Origin: Pelagibius sp. Alg239-R121
GTDB lineage: Bacteria; Pseudomonadota; Alphaproteobacteria; Kiloniellales; Kiloniellaceae
Assembly (NCBI RefSeq): GCF_947331435.1
Contig: NZ_CAMZOF010000003.1
Span: 248,001 to 312,000 of the forward strand
Direction of reading: 5' to 3'
Length of the DNA: 64,000 nucleotides
The notes under the pieces are model-generated. The model saw only the letters and a program-made list of their open reading frames with translations, searched no databases and had not been told where the DNA came from. Of the stretch, positions 48,193 to 59,317 are shown one piece after another. The translations under genes and the position numbers were made by a program. Each line of letters begins with the position of its first letter. Position 1 is the first letter of the stretch.

Positions 48193-49184
48193 GCTGACTC
48201 TCCGGCAGGCTCGACAAATTCAGGTGCGGCAATTCCAGACTCGGTCATCTCAGATTTGGACATCGCCGACTCGCTCACCGCAGACTCGACAATCCACGCG
48301 CAAAGTTCAGGGAACGACATGCCCTTGTAAGCGGCTTGTTCGGGCACCAGACTGAGGGCTGTCATCCCTGGTTGCGTGTTGATTTCCAGGAAGTAGAGTT
48401 TGCCAGGTGCGCCTTTTGTGTCGTCGTAGCGGAAGTCTGAGCGGCTCACGCCGTGGCACCCCAGGATCTCGTGAACCTTAGCGGCAGCGTTCAGAGCCTC
48501 TTCGTAAATCTTCTCCGGAATCTGGGCTGGAACTATGTGCTCGGTCTTGCCCTCAGTGTACTTGGCTTCGTAGGTGTAAAAGCCCACCTTCGGACGCAGT
48601 TCGGTGACTGCGATGGCCTTACCGTTCATGACGCTGACCGTAAGTTCCCGGCCAGGAATGTATTCTTCCACCAGCCATAAGTCGTCACTGTCGGCGGAGT
48701 CCGCAGGCAATGCCGGCCCGTTGTCACCGACGTCCACAATTTGAACGCCGACGCTGGAACCTTCATCGAGAGGTTTGGCCACATAAGGTCGAGGTAGAAC
48801 GTCTTCACCAGCCAACCGTTGAGCCGGAACCACGACACCATGGGGAACGGTGATGCCGGCTTCGGCGGCAAGTGTTTTCGTGCGGTCTTTGTTCATGGCC
48901 AGCGCCGAGGCGAGAACACCCGAATGTGTGTAACGCAGCCCCAGCATATCCATCAGCCCTTGGATACAGCCGTCCTCGCCCCAACGGCCATGCAAGGCGT
49001 TGAAGATCACGTCGGGTTTTGGATCGAGTGCAGCAATCAAAGCGGCCATGTCGCGGCTGACGTCGACTTCTTTGACCTCATAACCGGCTTCGCGCAGCGC
49101 ATCCGCACAAGCGCGGCCGCTGGTCAACGAGACTTCCCGTTCGGCGGAAAATCCACCCATCAGCACAGTGACCCGCTTGGTCAT
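48189..49184 (-). CDS. ddl: D-alanine--D-alanine ligase
   Basis: ATP-grasp enzyme making D-Ala-D-Ala for the peptidoglycan stem. About 331 residues; VLMGGFSAEREVSLTSG at the N-terminus, RPYVAKPLDEGSSVGVQIV for ATP binding, FLEINTQPGMTALSLVPEQA for metal and D-Ala binding. The C-terminal tail is Glu/Ser-rich and unusual. ATG 49184 overlaps the murB stop as ATGA and follows GGAGGGG, so it was preferred to the longer frame. Confidence 0.95.
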   Translation of the reverse strand: MTKRVTVLMGGFSAEREVSLTSGRACADALREAGYEVKEVDVSRDMAALIAALDPKPDVIFNALHGRWGEDGCIQGLMDMLGLRYTHSGVLASALAMNKDRTKTLAAEAGITVPHGVVVPAQRLAGEDVLPRPYVAKPLDEGSSVGVQIVDVGDNGPALPADSADSDDLWLVEEYIPGRELTVSVMNGKAIAVTELRPKVGFYTYEAKYTEGKTEHIVPAQIPEKIYEEALNAAAKVHEILGCHGVSRSDFRYDDTKGAPGKLYFLEINTQPGMTALSLVPEQAAYKGMSFPELCAWIVESAVSESAMSKSEMTESGIAAPEFVEPAGESA

Positions 49185-50131
49185 ACAGCCCCTCCCTGGG
49201 AGTCGGGAGAGGGGCGGGCTCCGATCCGTCGAATCTCCCACTCTAAAGTAACGCCGGAATCTGCGAGCACTTTTGCGCGAACCTCCTCACCGAGCTGCTC
49301 GATATCTTCTGCGGTTGCCGAGCCCGTATTGATCAGGAAATTGCAGTGCAGTTCGGACACCATGGCGCCGCCGCGCTTCAGGCCGCGGCAACCGGCACGA
49401 TCGATCAGCTGCCACGCTTTTTCTCCTGGCGGGTTTTTGAAGGTGCTGCCGCCTGTGCGGGTTCTGATGGGTTGGCTTTCCGAGCGCGAGGCTTGGATCT
49501 TACTCATCTGCGATGCAATTGCAGCTGGATCGCCCGCATGACCATGCAGACGTGCGCCCAGAAAAATCCAATCGGCGGGAACAGAGGATTTGCGGTAGGC
49601 AAAGCCCATATCTTCCGGTTGAAGGCGATGGATCTTGCCCTGTTGGTCGATGGCTTCGGCCCAGACCAGGACGTCCTTGGTTTCTCGCTCGTAGGCACCG
49701 GCGTTCATGCGCAGCGCACCGCCAATCGTGCCAGGAATGCCGCAGAGAAACTCAAGACCACCGATGTTTGCCAGTTTTGCGGCGGTTGCAACGTTGAGGT
49801 CGAGGGCGGCTGCGCCGCTGATGATATCGTGCCCCTCCGCCTCAATGTCTGCGAAACCGCGGCCTAGACGCAAGACGACGCCGGGAATGCCTCCGTCACG
49901 AACCAACAGGTTAGAGCCGACCCCAAACACCGTGACCGGGACATCGGACGGCTTGTTGCTCAGGAAGGAGATCAGATCGTCGCGATCGGCAGGGCGGAAC
50001 ATGATTTCAGCCGTTCCGCCGACCCGGAACCAGGTCACACCATTCAATGGCGCATCGGCGGTGTAGCGGCCACGCACCTCTGGCAGCCGGTCGATTAGAC
50101 GGATATCCGGAGTTTGCTTCATGATCATCAT
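49181..50131 (-). CDS. murB: UDP-N-acetylenolpyruvoylglucosamine reductase
   Basis: FAD enzyme reducing UDP-GlcNAc-enolpyruvate to UDP-MurNAc. 316 residues with [18 protein letters not shown] and [18 protein letters not shown] (FAD site), [20 protein letters not shown] and [20 protein letters not shown] (catalytic Ser in GGSTF). Start overlaps the murC stop as ATGA; two further ATGs follow in the first four codons. Confidence 0.96.
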   Translation of the reverse strand: MMIMKQTPDIRLIDRLPEVRGRYTADAPLNGVTWFRVGGTAEIMFRPADRDDLISFLSNKPSDVPVTVFGVGSNLLVRDGGIPGVVLRLGRGFADIEAEGHDIISGAAALDLNVATAAKLANIGGLEFLCGIPGTIGGALRMNAGAYERETKDVLVWAEAIDQQGKIHRLQPEDMGFAYRKSSVPADWIFLGARLHGHAGDPAAIASQMSKIQASRSESQPIRTRTGGSTFKNPPGEKAWQLIDRAGCRGLKRGGAMVSELHCNFLINTGSATAEDIEQLGEEVRAKVLADSGVTLEWEIRRIGARPSPDSQGGAV

Positions 50132-51555
50132 TGCCCCGCGCCTTCCTGGTCCGACAATCCGTCCAGGGCTGCGGGCAATGTCTGTGCCCAGGCAGTGATG
50201 TTGCCGGCGCCCAGGCAGACCACAAGGTCGCCGGATCGGGCAAGTTCATGGATCATTTCCGGCAACGCCTCCGCGTCCGGCAGAGCCGCGACATGGCGGT
50301 GTCCCCGGTCACGCAAACCAGCGACCAGATCGTCTCGGCTCGCGCCTTCGATCGGCTGTTCGCCGGCTTCGTATACGTCGGCGATAATGACGTGATCGGC
50401 ATCATTGAAGCAGCTGCAGAATTCTTCGAAGAGATCGTGGAGCCGGGTGTAGCGATGTGGCTGCATGACCGCGATGACCTGCGCATCCGTGGCTTGCCTT
50501 GCGGCTTTCAAAACCGCGGAGATCTCAACAGGATGATGACCATAATCGTCAATCACGGTTACTCCGCCGGAGACGCCGGTCTTGGTGAAGCGCCGTTTGA
50601 CACCGCCAAAGCTTGCGAGAGCTTTGCGGATGGCCTCGTCCGTCATACCCATTTCTTCCGCGACCGTAATGGCAGCCAAAGCATTGAGAACATTGTGTTC
50701 GCCGACCATCGGTAGTTTGCAGTCGCTGATTGTGCGGCTTTGCTCGCCGCTGCGGTCGGTGATAATGACGTCGAAACGGGTCTGCACGCCAGTGACGCTG
50801 AGTTCAACGGCGCGTACATCCGCCTGCGGTGATGTGCCGTAAGTGATCAGGCGCCGGTCCTGAATCCGTCCGATCAGTGACTGCACGACCGGATGATCGA
50901 TGCAGACAACGGCGAAGCCATAGAAAGGGATATTCTTAACGAAGGTTTCGAAGGCTTCGTGAAGGGCCTCGACAGATCCGTAAAAATCCAGATGTTCGGG
51001 GTCGATGTTGGTGACCACGGCTATGGTGGCGGGCAGCTTGGTAAAGGTACCGTCGCTTTCGTCCGCCTCGACCACCATCCAATCACCGGCACCGAGACGT
51101 GCATTGGTGCCGTAGGCGTTGATGATACCGCCGTTGATCACGGTTGGATCGAAGTCGCCGCCATCGAGTAGTGCGGCCACCAGAGAGGTCGTGGTGGTTT
51201 TGCCGTGGGTGCCGCCAACAGCGACCGACCACTTCAGGCGCATGAGTTCGCCGAGCATTTCTGCACGCCGAACGATAGGTACGAATTTCTCTCGCGCTGC
51301 AGCGACTTCCGGGTTTTCGAGTTTGATCGCGGAAGATACGACCACGACTTTGGCGTTTTCGACATTTTCCGCACGATGGCCGATCTGGATTTCGATGCCC
51401 ATGTCGCGCAGGCGCTGAACATTCGCGCTTTCGGCGATGTCGCTGCCCTGAACCTGATAACCCAGGTTATGCAGGATCTCGGCGATCCCGCTCATTCCAA
51501 TGCCGCCGATGCCGACGAAGTGGACGATACCGATGTCGAGAGGCAGGACCTTCAT
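50128..51555 (-). CDS. murC: UDP-N-acetylmuramate--L-alanine ligase
   Basis: Cytoplasmic Mur ligase adding L-Ala to UDP-MurNAc. 475 residues; [20 protein letters not shown]-terminal UDP site, [21 protein letters not shown] loop near 117, [10 protein letters not shown] and [16 protein letters not shown] further on, all MurC-specific. ATG overlaps the murG stop as ATGA. Confidence 0.97.
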   Translation of the reverse strand: MKVLPLDIGIVHFVGIGGIGMSGIAEILHNLGYQVQGSDIAESANVQRLRDMGIEIQIGHRAENVENAKVVVVSSAIKLENPEVAAAREKFVPIVRRAEMLGELMRLKWSVAVGGTHGKTTTTSLVAALLDGGDFDPTVINGGIINAYGTNARLGAGDWMVVEADESDGTFTKLPATIAVVTNIDPEHLDFYGSVEALHEAFETFVKNIPFYGFAVVCIDHPVVQSLIGRIQDRRLITYGTSPQADVRAVELSVTGVQTRFDVIITDRSGEQSRTISDCKLPMVGEHNVLNALAAITVAEEMGMTDEAIRKALASFGGVKRRFTKTGVSGGVTVIDDYGHHPVEISAVLKAARQATDAQVIAVMQPHRYTRLHDLFEEFCSCFNDADHVIIADVYEAGEQPIEGASRDDLVAGLRDRGHRHVAALPDAEALPEMIHELARSGDLVVCLGAGNITAWAQTLPAALDGLSDQEGAGQ

Positions 51556-52751
51556 GCCGTGACCTCCCTATTGGAGCTTTTATGTTCGTTGATGTTGTCT
51601 TTGGTTTTCACTTCTCCGCCGCCATCGTTCACGCTCATCTCCACGGCGCCCTGAAAGGTTCCGCAAACCACATCTGCAAGCCGTCCGGCTGCATTAACTT
51701 CCGCACAGGACGATGCCCCTTGTGATGCCTGTTTGAGCAGCGCCGGTGTTGAGAGCAGGCAGGTCAGACGTTCAGCCAGGCTTTCCGCTGTCAGCGAACT
51801 TTGCGGCATCAGCCAGCCTCCACCAGCGCCGGTCAGGGCTTGCGCGTTGGCGGTTTGATGGTTGTCAGTCGCGTAGGGATAGGGGACCAGGATCGCCGGG
51901 CGGCCCGCGGCGGCCAGTTCGCAAACCGTTGATGCTCCCGAACGGCAGATCACCAGATGCGCGGTTTTCAATCTTTCGGGCATGTCGGTGAAGAACGCCG
52001 CCAAATCGTGTTTGACTTCAGAGTTCTCGTAGCTTCGGGCGACAATTTCGATCTCGCCGCCGGGGACCTGCTGCGTCACGGTCAGACGGCTTCGGTGTTC
52101 TGCGGACAGCTGAGCTGCGGCCGCCGGTACGAGTTCGTTGAAGACCTTGGCGCCTTGACTCCCGCCGATCACCAGCAGGCGAACGGGATCCGAGGCTTCA
52201 GGCGATTGATAAACGCTGGCGCCGACCTCGGCGATGGTGGCACGGACCGGGTTCCCGGTCTGAACGACTTTGTCTTGGTCGCTGCTGGAAATGGCATCCA
52301 CCTTGTCGAACGAAGTCGCGATCGCATCTGCGCGTCCGGCAAGCAAACGGTTGGCGCGTCCCAACACTGCATTCTGTTCGTGCAGGATAACGGCTTGGCC
52401 AAGGTGTGCTGCCGCCAAGACGGTTGGGACGGAAGGGTAGCCACCGAAGCCAACCACCGCATCGGGCCTGCGTGATTTCAAGATCTTGCGGGCCTGCAGG
52501 TAACCGATCCCGAGTTGGGCAACACCCTTGAGCTTTCGGATGATGCCGCCGCCTGCAATGCCTGCCGCCGCAATGCGAAGAGTTTCGATTTCGGGTAACT
52601 TGTCCCCGAACCCGCCGCCACGCTGATCGGTGATCAGGAGGACTTCAATACCACGCGCAAGCAGTTCTTGCGCCAGCGCTTCGGCCGGGAACAGGTGTCC
52701 GCCTGTGCCGCCGGCTGCAAGGATGACGCGGCGCGGGTTCTGCAACGTCAT
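51552..52751 (-). CDS. murG: Undecaprenyldiphospho-muramoylpentapeptide beta-N-acetylglucosaminyltransferase
   Basis: Peripheral glycosyltransferase converting lipid I to lipid II. GT28 signature: [21 protein letters not shown]-terminal, [16 protein letters not shown], and [20 protein letters not shown] with [19 protein letters not shown] near the C-terminus. 399 residues, with a hydrophilic tail of about 30 residues longer than usual. Overlaps ftsW upstream and murC downstream by ATGA. Confidence 0.96.
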   Translation of the reverse strand: MTLQNPRRVILAAGGTGGHLFPAEALAQELLARGIEVLLITDQRGGGFGDKLPEIETLRIAAAGIAGGGIIRKLKGVAQLGIGYLQARKILKSRRPDAVVGFGGYPSVPTVLAAAHLGQAVILHEQNAVLGRANRLLAGRADAIATSFDKVDAISSSDQDKVVQTGNPVRATIAEVGASVYQSPEASDPVRLLVIGGSQGAKVFNELVPAAAAQLSAEHRSRLTVTQQVPGGEIEIVARSYENSEVKHDLAAFFTDMPERLKTAHLVICRSGASTVCELAAAGRPAILVPYPYATDNHQTANAQALTGAGGGWLMPQSSLTAESLAERLTCLLSTPALLKQASQGASSCAEVNAAGRLADVVCGTFQGAVEMSVNDGGGEVKTKDNINEHKSSNREVTA

Positions 52752-53872
52752 ATCGCTTCCCCCATGCTGACCCGCCGCCGCGTCAGGGCAAGAACCATGC
52801 CCATTCCCATCGCCAGTGCGAGCAAGGAGGACCCGCCGTAGCTGATGAAGGGCAAGGTCATGCCTTTGGTTGGAATGAGGTGCAGTGCAGAGCCCATATT
52901 GATGAGGGCTTGCAGCCCGAATTGCGCCAGAAGTCCGCTGCTGGCAAGCATGACAAACAGGCTGCTTTCGCCCAACAGATGTGTGAAGCCGCGCAGCACC
53001 ACGAAAGCGAAAAGACTGACGATCACCAGACAGGCAATCAGTCCCATTTCCTCACCGGCAACGGCAAAGATGAAATCGGAATGAGCGTCGGGCAGGTGGG
53101 CTTTCACCGTTCCTTCACCAGGACCGCGACCGAAGAAACCGCCGTTCATGAAGGCTTCCATGGAACGGTTGATCTGATAGCGGTCGCCGGCGGCCGGATC
53201 CAAGAAACCGTCGATCCGTGCAGCAACGTGGGGCAGCGAAAAGTATGCACCGAACAGAGCCGCGACTCCCAGCGCAGCCAGCAACGCGACCCACAGCATA
53301 GGTAGGCCCGCGAGGAACAGCTGCACGCCGCCGATTGCCGTGATCAGGACGCTCTGGCCAAGATCGGGCTGCAGAAGCAGAAGCGCTACTATGACCAGCC
53401 AGATCCCCAATGCGATGGGAATGCCCGGCACCTTCGGGTCGCTCTTGGCCATGGCCAGGATCCAGGCAATGGAAACGGCAAAGAAGGGCTTGATGAACTC
53501 CGACGGTTGCAGAGAAAAGCCAGCAATGTTCAACCAGCGTGACGCGCCTTTGATTTCTGTGCCGGTGAGCAGAGTGAGTACCAGCAACACCGTCGTTACC
53601 AGGAGGCCGACGACAGCACAGCGGCGTACTCCCCGCGGCGAGAGCAGCGATGCACCGATGACGATCATCAAAGCGAAGGGCAGGAGGGCCAGTTGACGTT
53701 GCGCCAATTGAAACGAACCAATCCCAATCCTGTCGGCCGCCGCAGGTGAAGCCGCCAACATCAGGACGCCACCGAGTGCCATCAGGATGACCAATGCGAT
53801 CAAAGTCCAGCGGTCTACTGTCCACCACCAGCGCCCGAGAACACTTGTATCTGTGCGGGCAAAACTGCTCAT
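52748..53872 (-). CDS. ftsW: Lipid II glycosyltransferase/polymerase FtsW
   Basis: SEDS-family septal peptidoglycan polymerase partner of FtsI. 374 residues and about ten membrane segments; motifs ASRWLNIAGFSLQPSEFIKP, QPDLGQSVLITAIGGVQLF, GEEMGLIACLVIV and LIPTKGMTLPFISYGGSSLL. Overlaps murD and murG by ATGA. Confidence 0.96.
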   Translation of the reverse strand: MSSFARTDTSVLGRWWWTVDRWTLIALVILMALGGVLMLAASPAAADRIGIGSFQLAQRQLALLPFALMIVIGASLLSPRGVRRCAVVGLLVTTVLLVLTLLTGTEIKGASRWLNIAGFSLQPSEFIKPFFAVSIAWILAMAKSDPKVPGIPIALGIWLVIVALLLLQPDLGQSVLITAIGGVQLFLAGLPMLWVALLAALGVAALFGAYFSLPHVAARIDGFLDPAAGDRYQINRSMEAFMNGGFFGRGPGEGTVKAHLPDAHSDFIFAVAGEEMGLIACLVIVSLFAFVVLRGFTHLLGESSLFVMLASSGLLAQFGLQALINMGSALHLIPTKGMTLPFISYGGSSLLALAMGMGMVLALTRRRVSMGEAI

Positions 53873-55317
53873 GCGGCGTCACCCCCCACCGCGTGTTTGC
53901 CGGCGTCGCCATCATTTGCAGCGTCTGATTTCCGGATCAGCGCAACGGCATCCTTGAACGCTGTGCCGCGAGCTTCGAAGTTCGGGAATTGATCGAACGA
54001 GGCGCAGGCAGGTGACAGCAATACGACGGGTGCGGCCGCCTGGCTTTGTTTCGTCGTGTTGGCAGCTGTCGCGGCAGCCCTTACCGCCTTCGCCAAGGTA
54101 CCGCAACGGGTCACAGGGACCCGTCCTTCCAGCACCGAGGCGAAGGCGGCTTCGGCTTCGCCAATCAGAAAAACCTCAGCAATGCGCGGATAAAATTCTT
54201 CGAGGCCGTCCAGACCGCCTTCTTTGGCCCGACCACCTGCGATCCAGTAGATCAGGTCGTAGCAGGCAAGGGCGCGGGCTGCAGCGTCGGCATTGGTTGC
54301 TTTGGAATCGTTGACGTAGCGGACGCCGTCGATTTCGTCGACCAGTTCTTGACGATGTGGCAAGCCACCAAAGCTGCGCAAGCCGTCAACGACCTCTTCA
54401 CGCGTGACGCCAAGCGCTCTGGCAACTGCATAGGCCGCCGCTGCATTCTGGCCATTGTGATCGCCAGGCAGGTTCGGTAAGTCGCTCAGATCGAGAACGG
54501 TCTCCGCGCTGCCATCACGGTCGTCGATCAAGGTTCCTTCAGAGACGTAGAGCCCACCGTCCACAATGCGATTGCCAGACACAGGAACGATGGTCTGGTC
54601 GTTTGCAGCGGCCAAAGCTTCAAAGAGTCCGCGACTGGTATCGTCATCGGTTCCAACAACAGCTGTGCAGGCTTTACTCTGGCGATGGAAAATCAGCTTC
54701 TTTGCGGCGACGTAGCCATCGAAACCACCGTGTCGATCCAGGTGATCCGGGCTGATGTTCAAAAGGACCGCGACATCGAAGGTGATCGAACGGGTAATTT
54801 CGAGCTGATAGGATGACATCTCCAGAACATAGATTCCGTCCTGTGTCAGAGGTTCGAGCTCGAGCGCAGGGATGCCCAAGTTACCACCCACAGCGACCCT
54901 GCGGCCGGATTGCTGCAGGATATGCGCGATCAGAGCCGTCGTTGTCGATTTCCCGTTGGTCCCCGTGATGCCGACGAACCTCACACCACGCTGCGCACGG
55001 GCGAGGAGTTCAATATCGCTGATGATTTCGCAGCCGTTGTGGCGGGCCAGGTCGGTGACCGGGTGAGGCATAGGAAAACTGTGGGGAATGCCCGGCGAGA
55101 GCACTAAGCTGACCGGCTGCGACCAGTCGCAATCTTGCAGATCGACGATCGGCAGGCCTTCAGCGGCTGCGCGCTCCCGGCCGGCCTCGTTGTCGTCCCA
55201 GGCCCAGACCTCGGCTCCGGCAGTCTTCAACGCACGCGCAGCCGAGAGCCCGGACTTGCCCAGACCCAGTACCGCTACCGTTAAACCACCAAAGAAACCG
55301 AGATCGATCGCTGTCAT
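53869..55317 (-). CDS. murD: UDP-N-acetylmuramoylalanine--D-glutamate ligase
   Basis: Mur ligase adding D-Glu. 482 residues; VAVLGLGKSGLSAARALK N-terminal, GITGTNGKSTTTALIAHIL ATP loop near 117, MSSYQLEITRSI, SPDHLDRHGG, NDSKATNADAAARAL and WIAGGRAKEGG in the expected order. The start is four bases after the mraY stop. Confidence 0.97.
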   Translation of the reverse strand: MTAIDLGFFGGLTVAVLGLGKSGLSAARALKTAGAEVWAWDDNEAGRERAAAEGLPIVDLQDCDWSQPVSLVLSPGIPHSFPMPHPVTDLARHNGCEIISDIELLARAQRGVRFVGITGTNGKSTTTALIAHILQQSGRRVAVGGNLGIPALELEPLTQDGIYVLEMSSYQLEITRSITFDVAVLLNISPDHLDRHGGFDGYVAAKKLIFHRQSKACTAVVGTDDDTSRGLFEALAAANDQTIVPVSGNRIVDGGLYVSEGTLIDDRDGSAETVLDLSDLPNLPGDHNGQNAAAAYAVARALGVTREEVVDGLRSFGGLPHRQELVDEIDGVRYVNDSKATNADAAARALACYDLIYWIAGGRAKEGGLDGLEEFYPRIAEVFLIGEAEAAFASVLEGRVPVTRCGTLAKAVRAAATAANTTKQSQAAAPVVLLSPACASFDQFPNFEARGTAFKDAVALIRKSDAANDGDAGKHAVGGDAA

Positions 55318-55321
55318 TACC

Positions 55322-56410
55322 TCACCTCAGTTTCAGGGTCGCGAGACCCACAAGTGCGAGGATCATGGCGATGATCCAAAAGCGGATGACGATCGTCGGC
55401 TCGGCCCAACCCTTCTTTTCGAAGTGATGGTGCAGCGGTGCCATGCGGAATACACGCTTGCCGGTCAATTTGAAGGAGGCCACCTGAACGATGACTGAAA
55501 CCGTCTCCAATACGAAGAGGCCACCGATAATTGCCAACACCAATTCGTGTTTGGTGACGACTGCGATACCGCCGAGGGCGCCGCCCATGCTCAAAGAGCC
55601 GGTGTCGCCCATGAAGACCATGGCAGGCGGGGCATTAAACCAGAGAAATCCGAGACTTGCTCCGACCAGAGCAGCACAGAATACGGCGAGCTCACCGCTG
55701 CCGGGAACGAAGTGCAATTGCAGGTACTCGGCGAAGACGGCGTTACCGACAAGATAGGCAATCAGCGCGAAACAGACTGCGGCGATCATCACCGGTACGA
55801 TTGCGAGGCCATCCAGACCATCGGTCAGATTTACGGCATTGGACGCGCCGACCATCACCAAGACCGCAAAGGGTAGAAAGAACCAACCCATGTTGATGAG
55901 CAGGCTTTTGAAGAAGGGAACTGCCAGATGCGTCGACATGGTATCGGGGCCGAGCTGCATCACCCAGAAGGTTGCGGCACCGCCGATGATCACCTGTGCA
56001 ACCAATTTGACTCGTCCGGGAAGGCCTTTTGTATTCCGTTGCGTGAGCTTCAGGTAATCGTCGACGAAACCAACCATGCCGAACCCGCCGGTTACCAGCA
56101 AAACTGCCCAGACATAGCCGTTCTTCAGGTCGGCCCAAAGGAGCGTGGAGATCGTGATGGCAATCAGGATCAAAAACCCGCCCATGGTGGGCGTGCCTTT
56201 TTTGGTCAGGAGATGACCTTCCGGGCCGTCTTCGCGGATCGGCTGACCCTCACCCTGTTTCGATTTCAGCCAGGAAATGACCTTGGGACCCAAAATGAAA
56301 CTGATGATAAGGGCTGTGATGACGGCGCCGCCGCTGCGGAACGTCAGATATCGGAACAGATTGAAGATGATGAAATCGTCGGAAAGCGGGACGAGAAAAT
56401 TAAACAGCAT
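55322..56410 (-). CDS. mraY: Phospho-N-acetylmuramoyl-pentapeptide-transferase
   Basis: Integral membrane enzyme forming lipid I from UDP-MurNAc-pentapeptide and undecaprenyl phosphate. 362 residues, about ten segments; [35 protein letters not shown] (catalytic Asp pair), [33 protein letters not shown] and [15 protein letters not shown] are all present. Its first codons overlap the last 11 bases of murF. Confidence 0.97.
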   Translation of the reverse strand: MLFNFLVPLSDDFIIFNLFRYLTFRSGGAVITALIISFILGPKVISWLKSKQGEGQPIREDGPEGHLLTKKGTPTMGGFLILIAITISTLLWADLKNGYVWAVLLVTGGFGMVGFVDDYLKLTQRNTKGLPGRVKLVAQVIIGGAATFWVMQLGPDTMSTHLAVPFFKSLLINMGWFFLPFAVLVMVGASNAVNLTDGLDGLAIVPVMIAAVCFALIAYLVGNAVFAEYLQLHFVPGSGELAVFCAALVGASLGFLWFNAPPAMVFMGDTGSLSMGGALGGIAVVTKHELVLAIIGGLFVLETVSVIVQVASFKLTGKRVFRMAPLHHHFEKKGWAEPTIVIRFWIIAMILALVGLATLKLR

Positions 56411-57812
56411 TGGTGCCCTCCAATGCTTTCAGGGCCTCGACGATTACGGCCATGCGGCTACCCAAAGATCCCTTCACCAGTATGACGTCTCCTTTTGCCA
56501 CGGCTTCGGTCGCAATTGGCGCCAGCATTGCGGAATCTTCCGCATGTGCGCCCTGCATCCTTGCGGGCAGGTTTTTGTGAAGCGTTTCCATCAACGGGCC
56601 GCAGGTGAACACCAGATCGACGTTCGCATCGATAAGCGGCTCGACAAGATCGCCATGGAGTTTCGAGGCATCTTTGCCGAGCTCCAGCATGTCACCGAGC
56701 ACTGCGATGCGACGGCTGTCTTTGGCCGGTTTGCTGTACGCCAGGACTGAAATCGCAGCACGCACGGAGGCTGGGTTGGCATTGTAGGCGTCGTCGATCA
56801 GCAGGAAGTCGCCGTTAGGGCCGTTGATCTCATGGCGTTCTCCGCGCCCTGCGAGTCCGGGGAGCGCGGCAAGCGCCTGGGCGGCACGCGCGACATCGGC
56901 CCCGCAAGCATCAATGGCGGTCAGAACGGCGAGTGTGTTCATAACCCAGTGATCGCCCGGCTGACCGACGCGATAGTTGAATTCCTGCTCACCGACGACG
57001 GCCGTTACGTCGCTTCCATTGTCTGCAGGTGTTACCTCGAGCAAGCGGTTGTTCGCTGACTCGTTGCGCCCAAAGCTGACGATCTTCTTGACGCCGGCTG
57101 CTTTTGCTTTTGCGACCAGATGGTCGAACATCCCGTTATCGGCATTCAGAACTGCTGTGCCGTCCGAACGCAGCGATTCGAAGATTTCCGCTTTGGCATC
57201 GGCGATGGCTTCGAGAGATTCGAAGAACTCCATATGAGCGGCTTCGATCGTCGTGATGATGGCGACGTCGGGCTTCACAAGACGCGCTAACTCGCGAATT
57301 TCACCAGGGTGGTTCATTCCAAGCTCGAAGACGCCATACACGGTATCGCGCAGCATACGCGCGAGGGAGAGTGGAACGCCCCAATGGTTGTTCAGGCTCT
57401 TTGCGCTGGCAAAGGTCGCGGCTTGGGGTGAGAGGCAGGTGCGCAGCGCTTCCTTCGTACCGGTTTTCCCGACACTTCCCGTCACCGCGATGAATTTTGC
57501 CGAACTACGATCGTGTGCCGCTGCACCCAAGCGCCAGAGTGCACCTAATGTGTCGTCGACCAGGATGAGCGGTGCGGCTTCGTCCAGGTTCTCCGGACGG
57601 CGATGCACCAATGCAGCCGCTGCACCTTTGGCCAGAGCATCTGCGATGAAGTCATGACCGTCGAAGACTGGCCCCTGCAGTGCGATAAAGAGTTCGCCAG
57701 GTTCGATCGTGCGCGTATTGATCGACAGGCCGTCGGCCTGCCAGGCGCAGGTATTGATTCCGCCTGTTGCGGCAGCGACTTCTTCAGACGTCCAGAGAGG
57801 TTGGGCGTTCAT
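56400..57812 (-). CDS. murF: UDP-N-acetylmuramoyl-tripeptide--D-alanyl-D-alanine ligase
   Basis: Completes the pentapeptide by adding D-Ala-D-Ala. 470 residues; [17 protein letters not shown] loop near 110, [34 protein letters not shown] and [16 protein letters not shown] typical of MurF. ATG overlaps murE stop (ATGA); the 3' end overlaps mraY by 11 bases. Confidence 0.97.
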   Translation of the reverse strand: MNAQPLWTSEEVAAATGGINTCAWQADGLSINTRTIEPGELFIALQGPVFDGHDFIADALAKGAAAALVHRRPENLDEAAPLILVDDTLGALWRLGAAAHDRSSAKFIAVTGSVGKTGTKEALRTCLSPQAATFASAKSLNNHWGVPLSLARMLRDTVYGVFELGMNHPGEIRELARLVKPDVAIITTIEAAHMEFFESLEAIADAKAEIFESLRSDGTAVLNADNGMFDHLVAKAKAAGVKKIVSFGRNESANNRLLEVTPADNGSDVTAVVGEQEFNYRVGQPGDHWVMNTLAVLTAIDACGADVARAAQALAALPGLAGRGERHEINGPNGDFLLIDDAYNANPASVRAAISVLAYSKPAKDSRRIAVLGDMLELGKDASKLHGDLVEPLIDANVDLVFTCGPLMETLHKNLPARMQGAHAEDSAMLAPIATEAVAKGDVILVKGSLGSRMAVIVEALKALEGTNAV

Positions 57813-59317
57813 TGTCCTGCACCTCCGCTCTTGGTCTGCTTAGCAATCGCGGCAATGGCTTCCCGCGCGACATCCCGATCATCGAAGGGATGAACGATGT
57901 CGCCGACTTTCTGGCCGCTCTCGTGCCCTTTGCCCGCGATCACGAGCAGATCGTCCGCAGCAAGCTCTCGAACCGCAGTGAATATTGCTTCGCGGCGGTC
58001 GCCGATTTCCCGGCCGTTTGGGGCAGCAGTCATCATGGCCGCGCGAATGCTTGCCGGATCTTCGCTGCGCGGGTTGTCGTCCGTGATAATTGCCACGTCC
58101 GCTATGCGCTCGGCGATTCCACCCATCATTGGACGCTTACCGGGATCTCGGTCACCACCACAACCGACCACCACCCAAAGCCTGCCATCGCAATGCGGAC
58201 GCAGGGCTGTCAGAACAGTTTCAAGAGCGTCGGGGGTATGGGCGTAATCCACATAGATCGCGCCGCCTTTCGGACTGTCACCGACATACTCGACCCGACC
58301 GGATACGCCCGAAAGGGAAGGGATCACAGCAATTGCTTTTTCCGCTGCAATTCCGCCTGAAATTACCAGGCCGAGAGCCGCGAGCAGGTTCCAGGCCTGG
58401 AACGACCCGGCGACGGGAAAGGTTGTCTCGTAAGTTTCGCCAAGGACTTCAAGTTTCAGACTCTGTCCAGCCGGCGTCGGCGTCCGCGAAACCAGTTTGA
58501 GGTCTCCGCCATTGCTTCCGTAGGACAGGATCGGGAGACCGCGGCCGTTACAGATTTCGACCAGTTGTTCGAACTCTGGCACGTCGGCATTGAGAACGGC
58601 GGTTCCACCGGGTGTCATCAGCGTGTCGAAGAGACGGCACTTGGCGGCTAGATAACCTTCCATGCTGCCGTGATAATCGAGATGATCGCGTGACAGGTTT
58701 GTGAAAGCCGCTGAGGTAACTGCAACGCCGTCCAAGCGCGACTGGTCCAGGCCGTGGCTGGAGGCCTCGACCGCAAGATGGTTGAAGCCGTCGCGCGCCA
58801 GTTCAGCCAGACAGCGCTGAAGTTCCACGGGATCCGGCGTAGTCAGGGCAGCTGGCGCGTTTGGTCGCTCTGGCTCAATGCCGAGGGTTCCAAGACTTGC
58901 GGCTTCATAACCAAGACGCTGCCAGATCTGCCGGGTGAAGGTTGCGACTGACGTCTTGCCGTTGGTTCCTGTGACCGCTGCGATCACGTGTGGCTGCGCA
59001 CCATAAAAGCGTGCTGCCATCAGGGCGATCGTCCGGCGCGGATTGTCGTTGGTGATTAGACTCACCGGCGTGTCGAACTTTTTCAGGTTCGTTCCGGTCA
59101 CCGCAAGTACTGCAACCGCACCGTTATCGACGGCTTGACCGATGAATTCGCGACCATCCACCTGAAAGCCAGGCAGGGCACCGAATAGGTACCCTGGTTT
59201 AATCTTCCGGCTGTCAAGTGCGAGGCCCTTTACCTCGACGTCAGGGCCCACAAAGGGAGGTGCCGCGGCGGGGCTATTCTGTTGGGGCCATTCCCGGGTC
59301 AATTCACTGAGACGCAA
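57809..59317 (-). CDS. murE: UDP-MurNAc-tripeptide synthetase (meso-diaminopimelate-adding)
   Basis: Adds the third residue of the stem. 502 residues from this TTG start; AVTGTNGKTSVATFTRQIW near 112, and the DNPR motif in TDDNPRSEDP near 412 marks meso-diaminopimelate rather than lysine enzymes. The longer frame (GTG at 59383) was rejected: TTG 59317 has GGGAGGG seven bases upstream and begins MRLSELTREWP, the normal MurE N-terminus. The start lies 14 bases inside the ftsI end. Overlaps murF by ATGA. Confidence 0.95.
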   Translation of the reverse strand: MRLSELTREWPQQNSPAAAPPFVGPDVEVKGLALDSRKIKPGYLFGALPGFQVDGREFIGQAVDNGAVAVLAVTGTNLKKFDTPVSLITNDNPRRTIALMAARFYGAQPHVIAAVTGTNGKTSVATFTRQIWQRLGYEAASLGTLGIEPERPNAPAALTTPDPVELQRCLAELARDGFNHLAVEASSHGLDQSRLDGVAVTSAAFTNLSRDHLDYHGSMEGYLAAKCRLFDTLMTPGGTAVLNADVPEFEQLVEICNGRGLPILSYGSNGGDLKLVSRTPTPAGQSLKLEVLGETYETTFPVAGSFQAWNLLAALGLVISGGIAAEKAIAVIPSLSGVSGRVEYVGDSPKGGAIYVDYAHTPDALETVLTALRPHCDGRLWVVVGCGGDRDPGKRPMMGGIAERIADVAIITDDNPRSEDPASIRAAMMTAAPNGREIGDRREAIFTAVRELAADDLLVIAGKGHESGQKVGDIVHPFDDRDVAREAIAAIAKQTKSGGAGQ

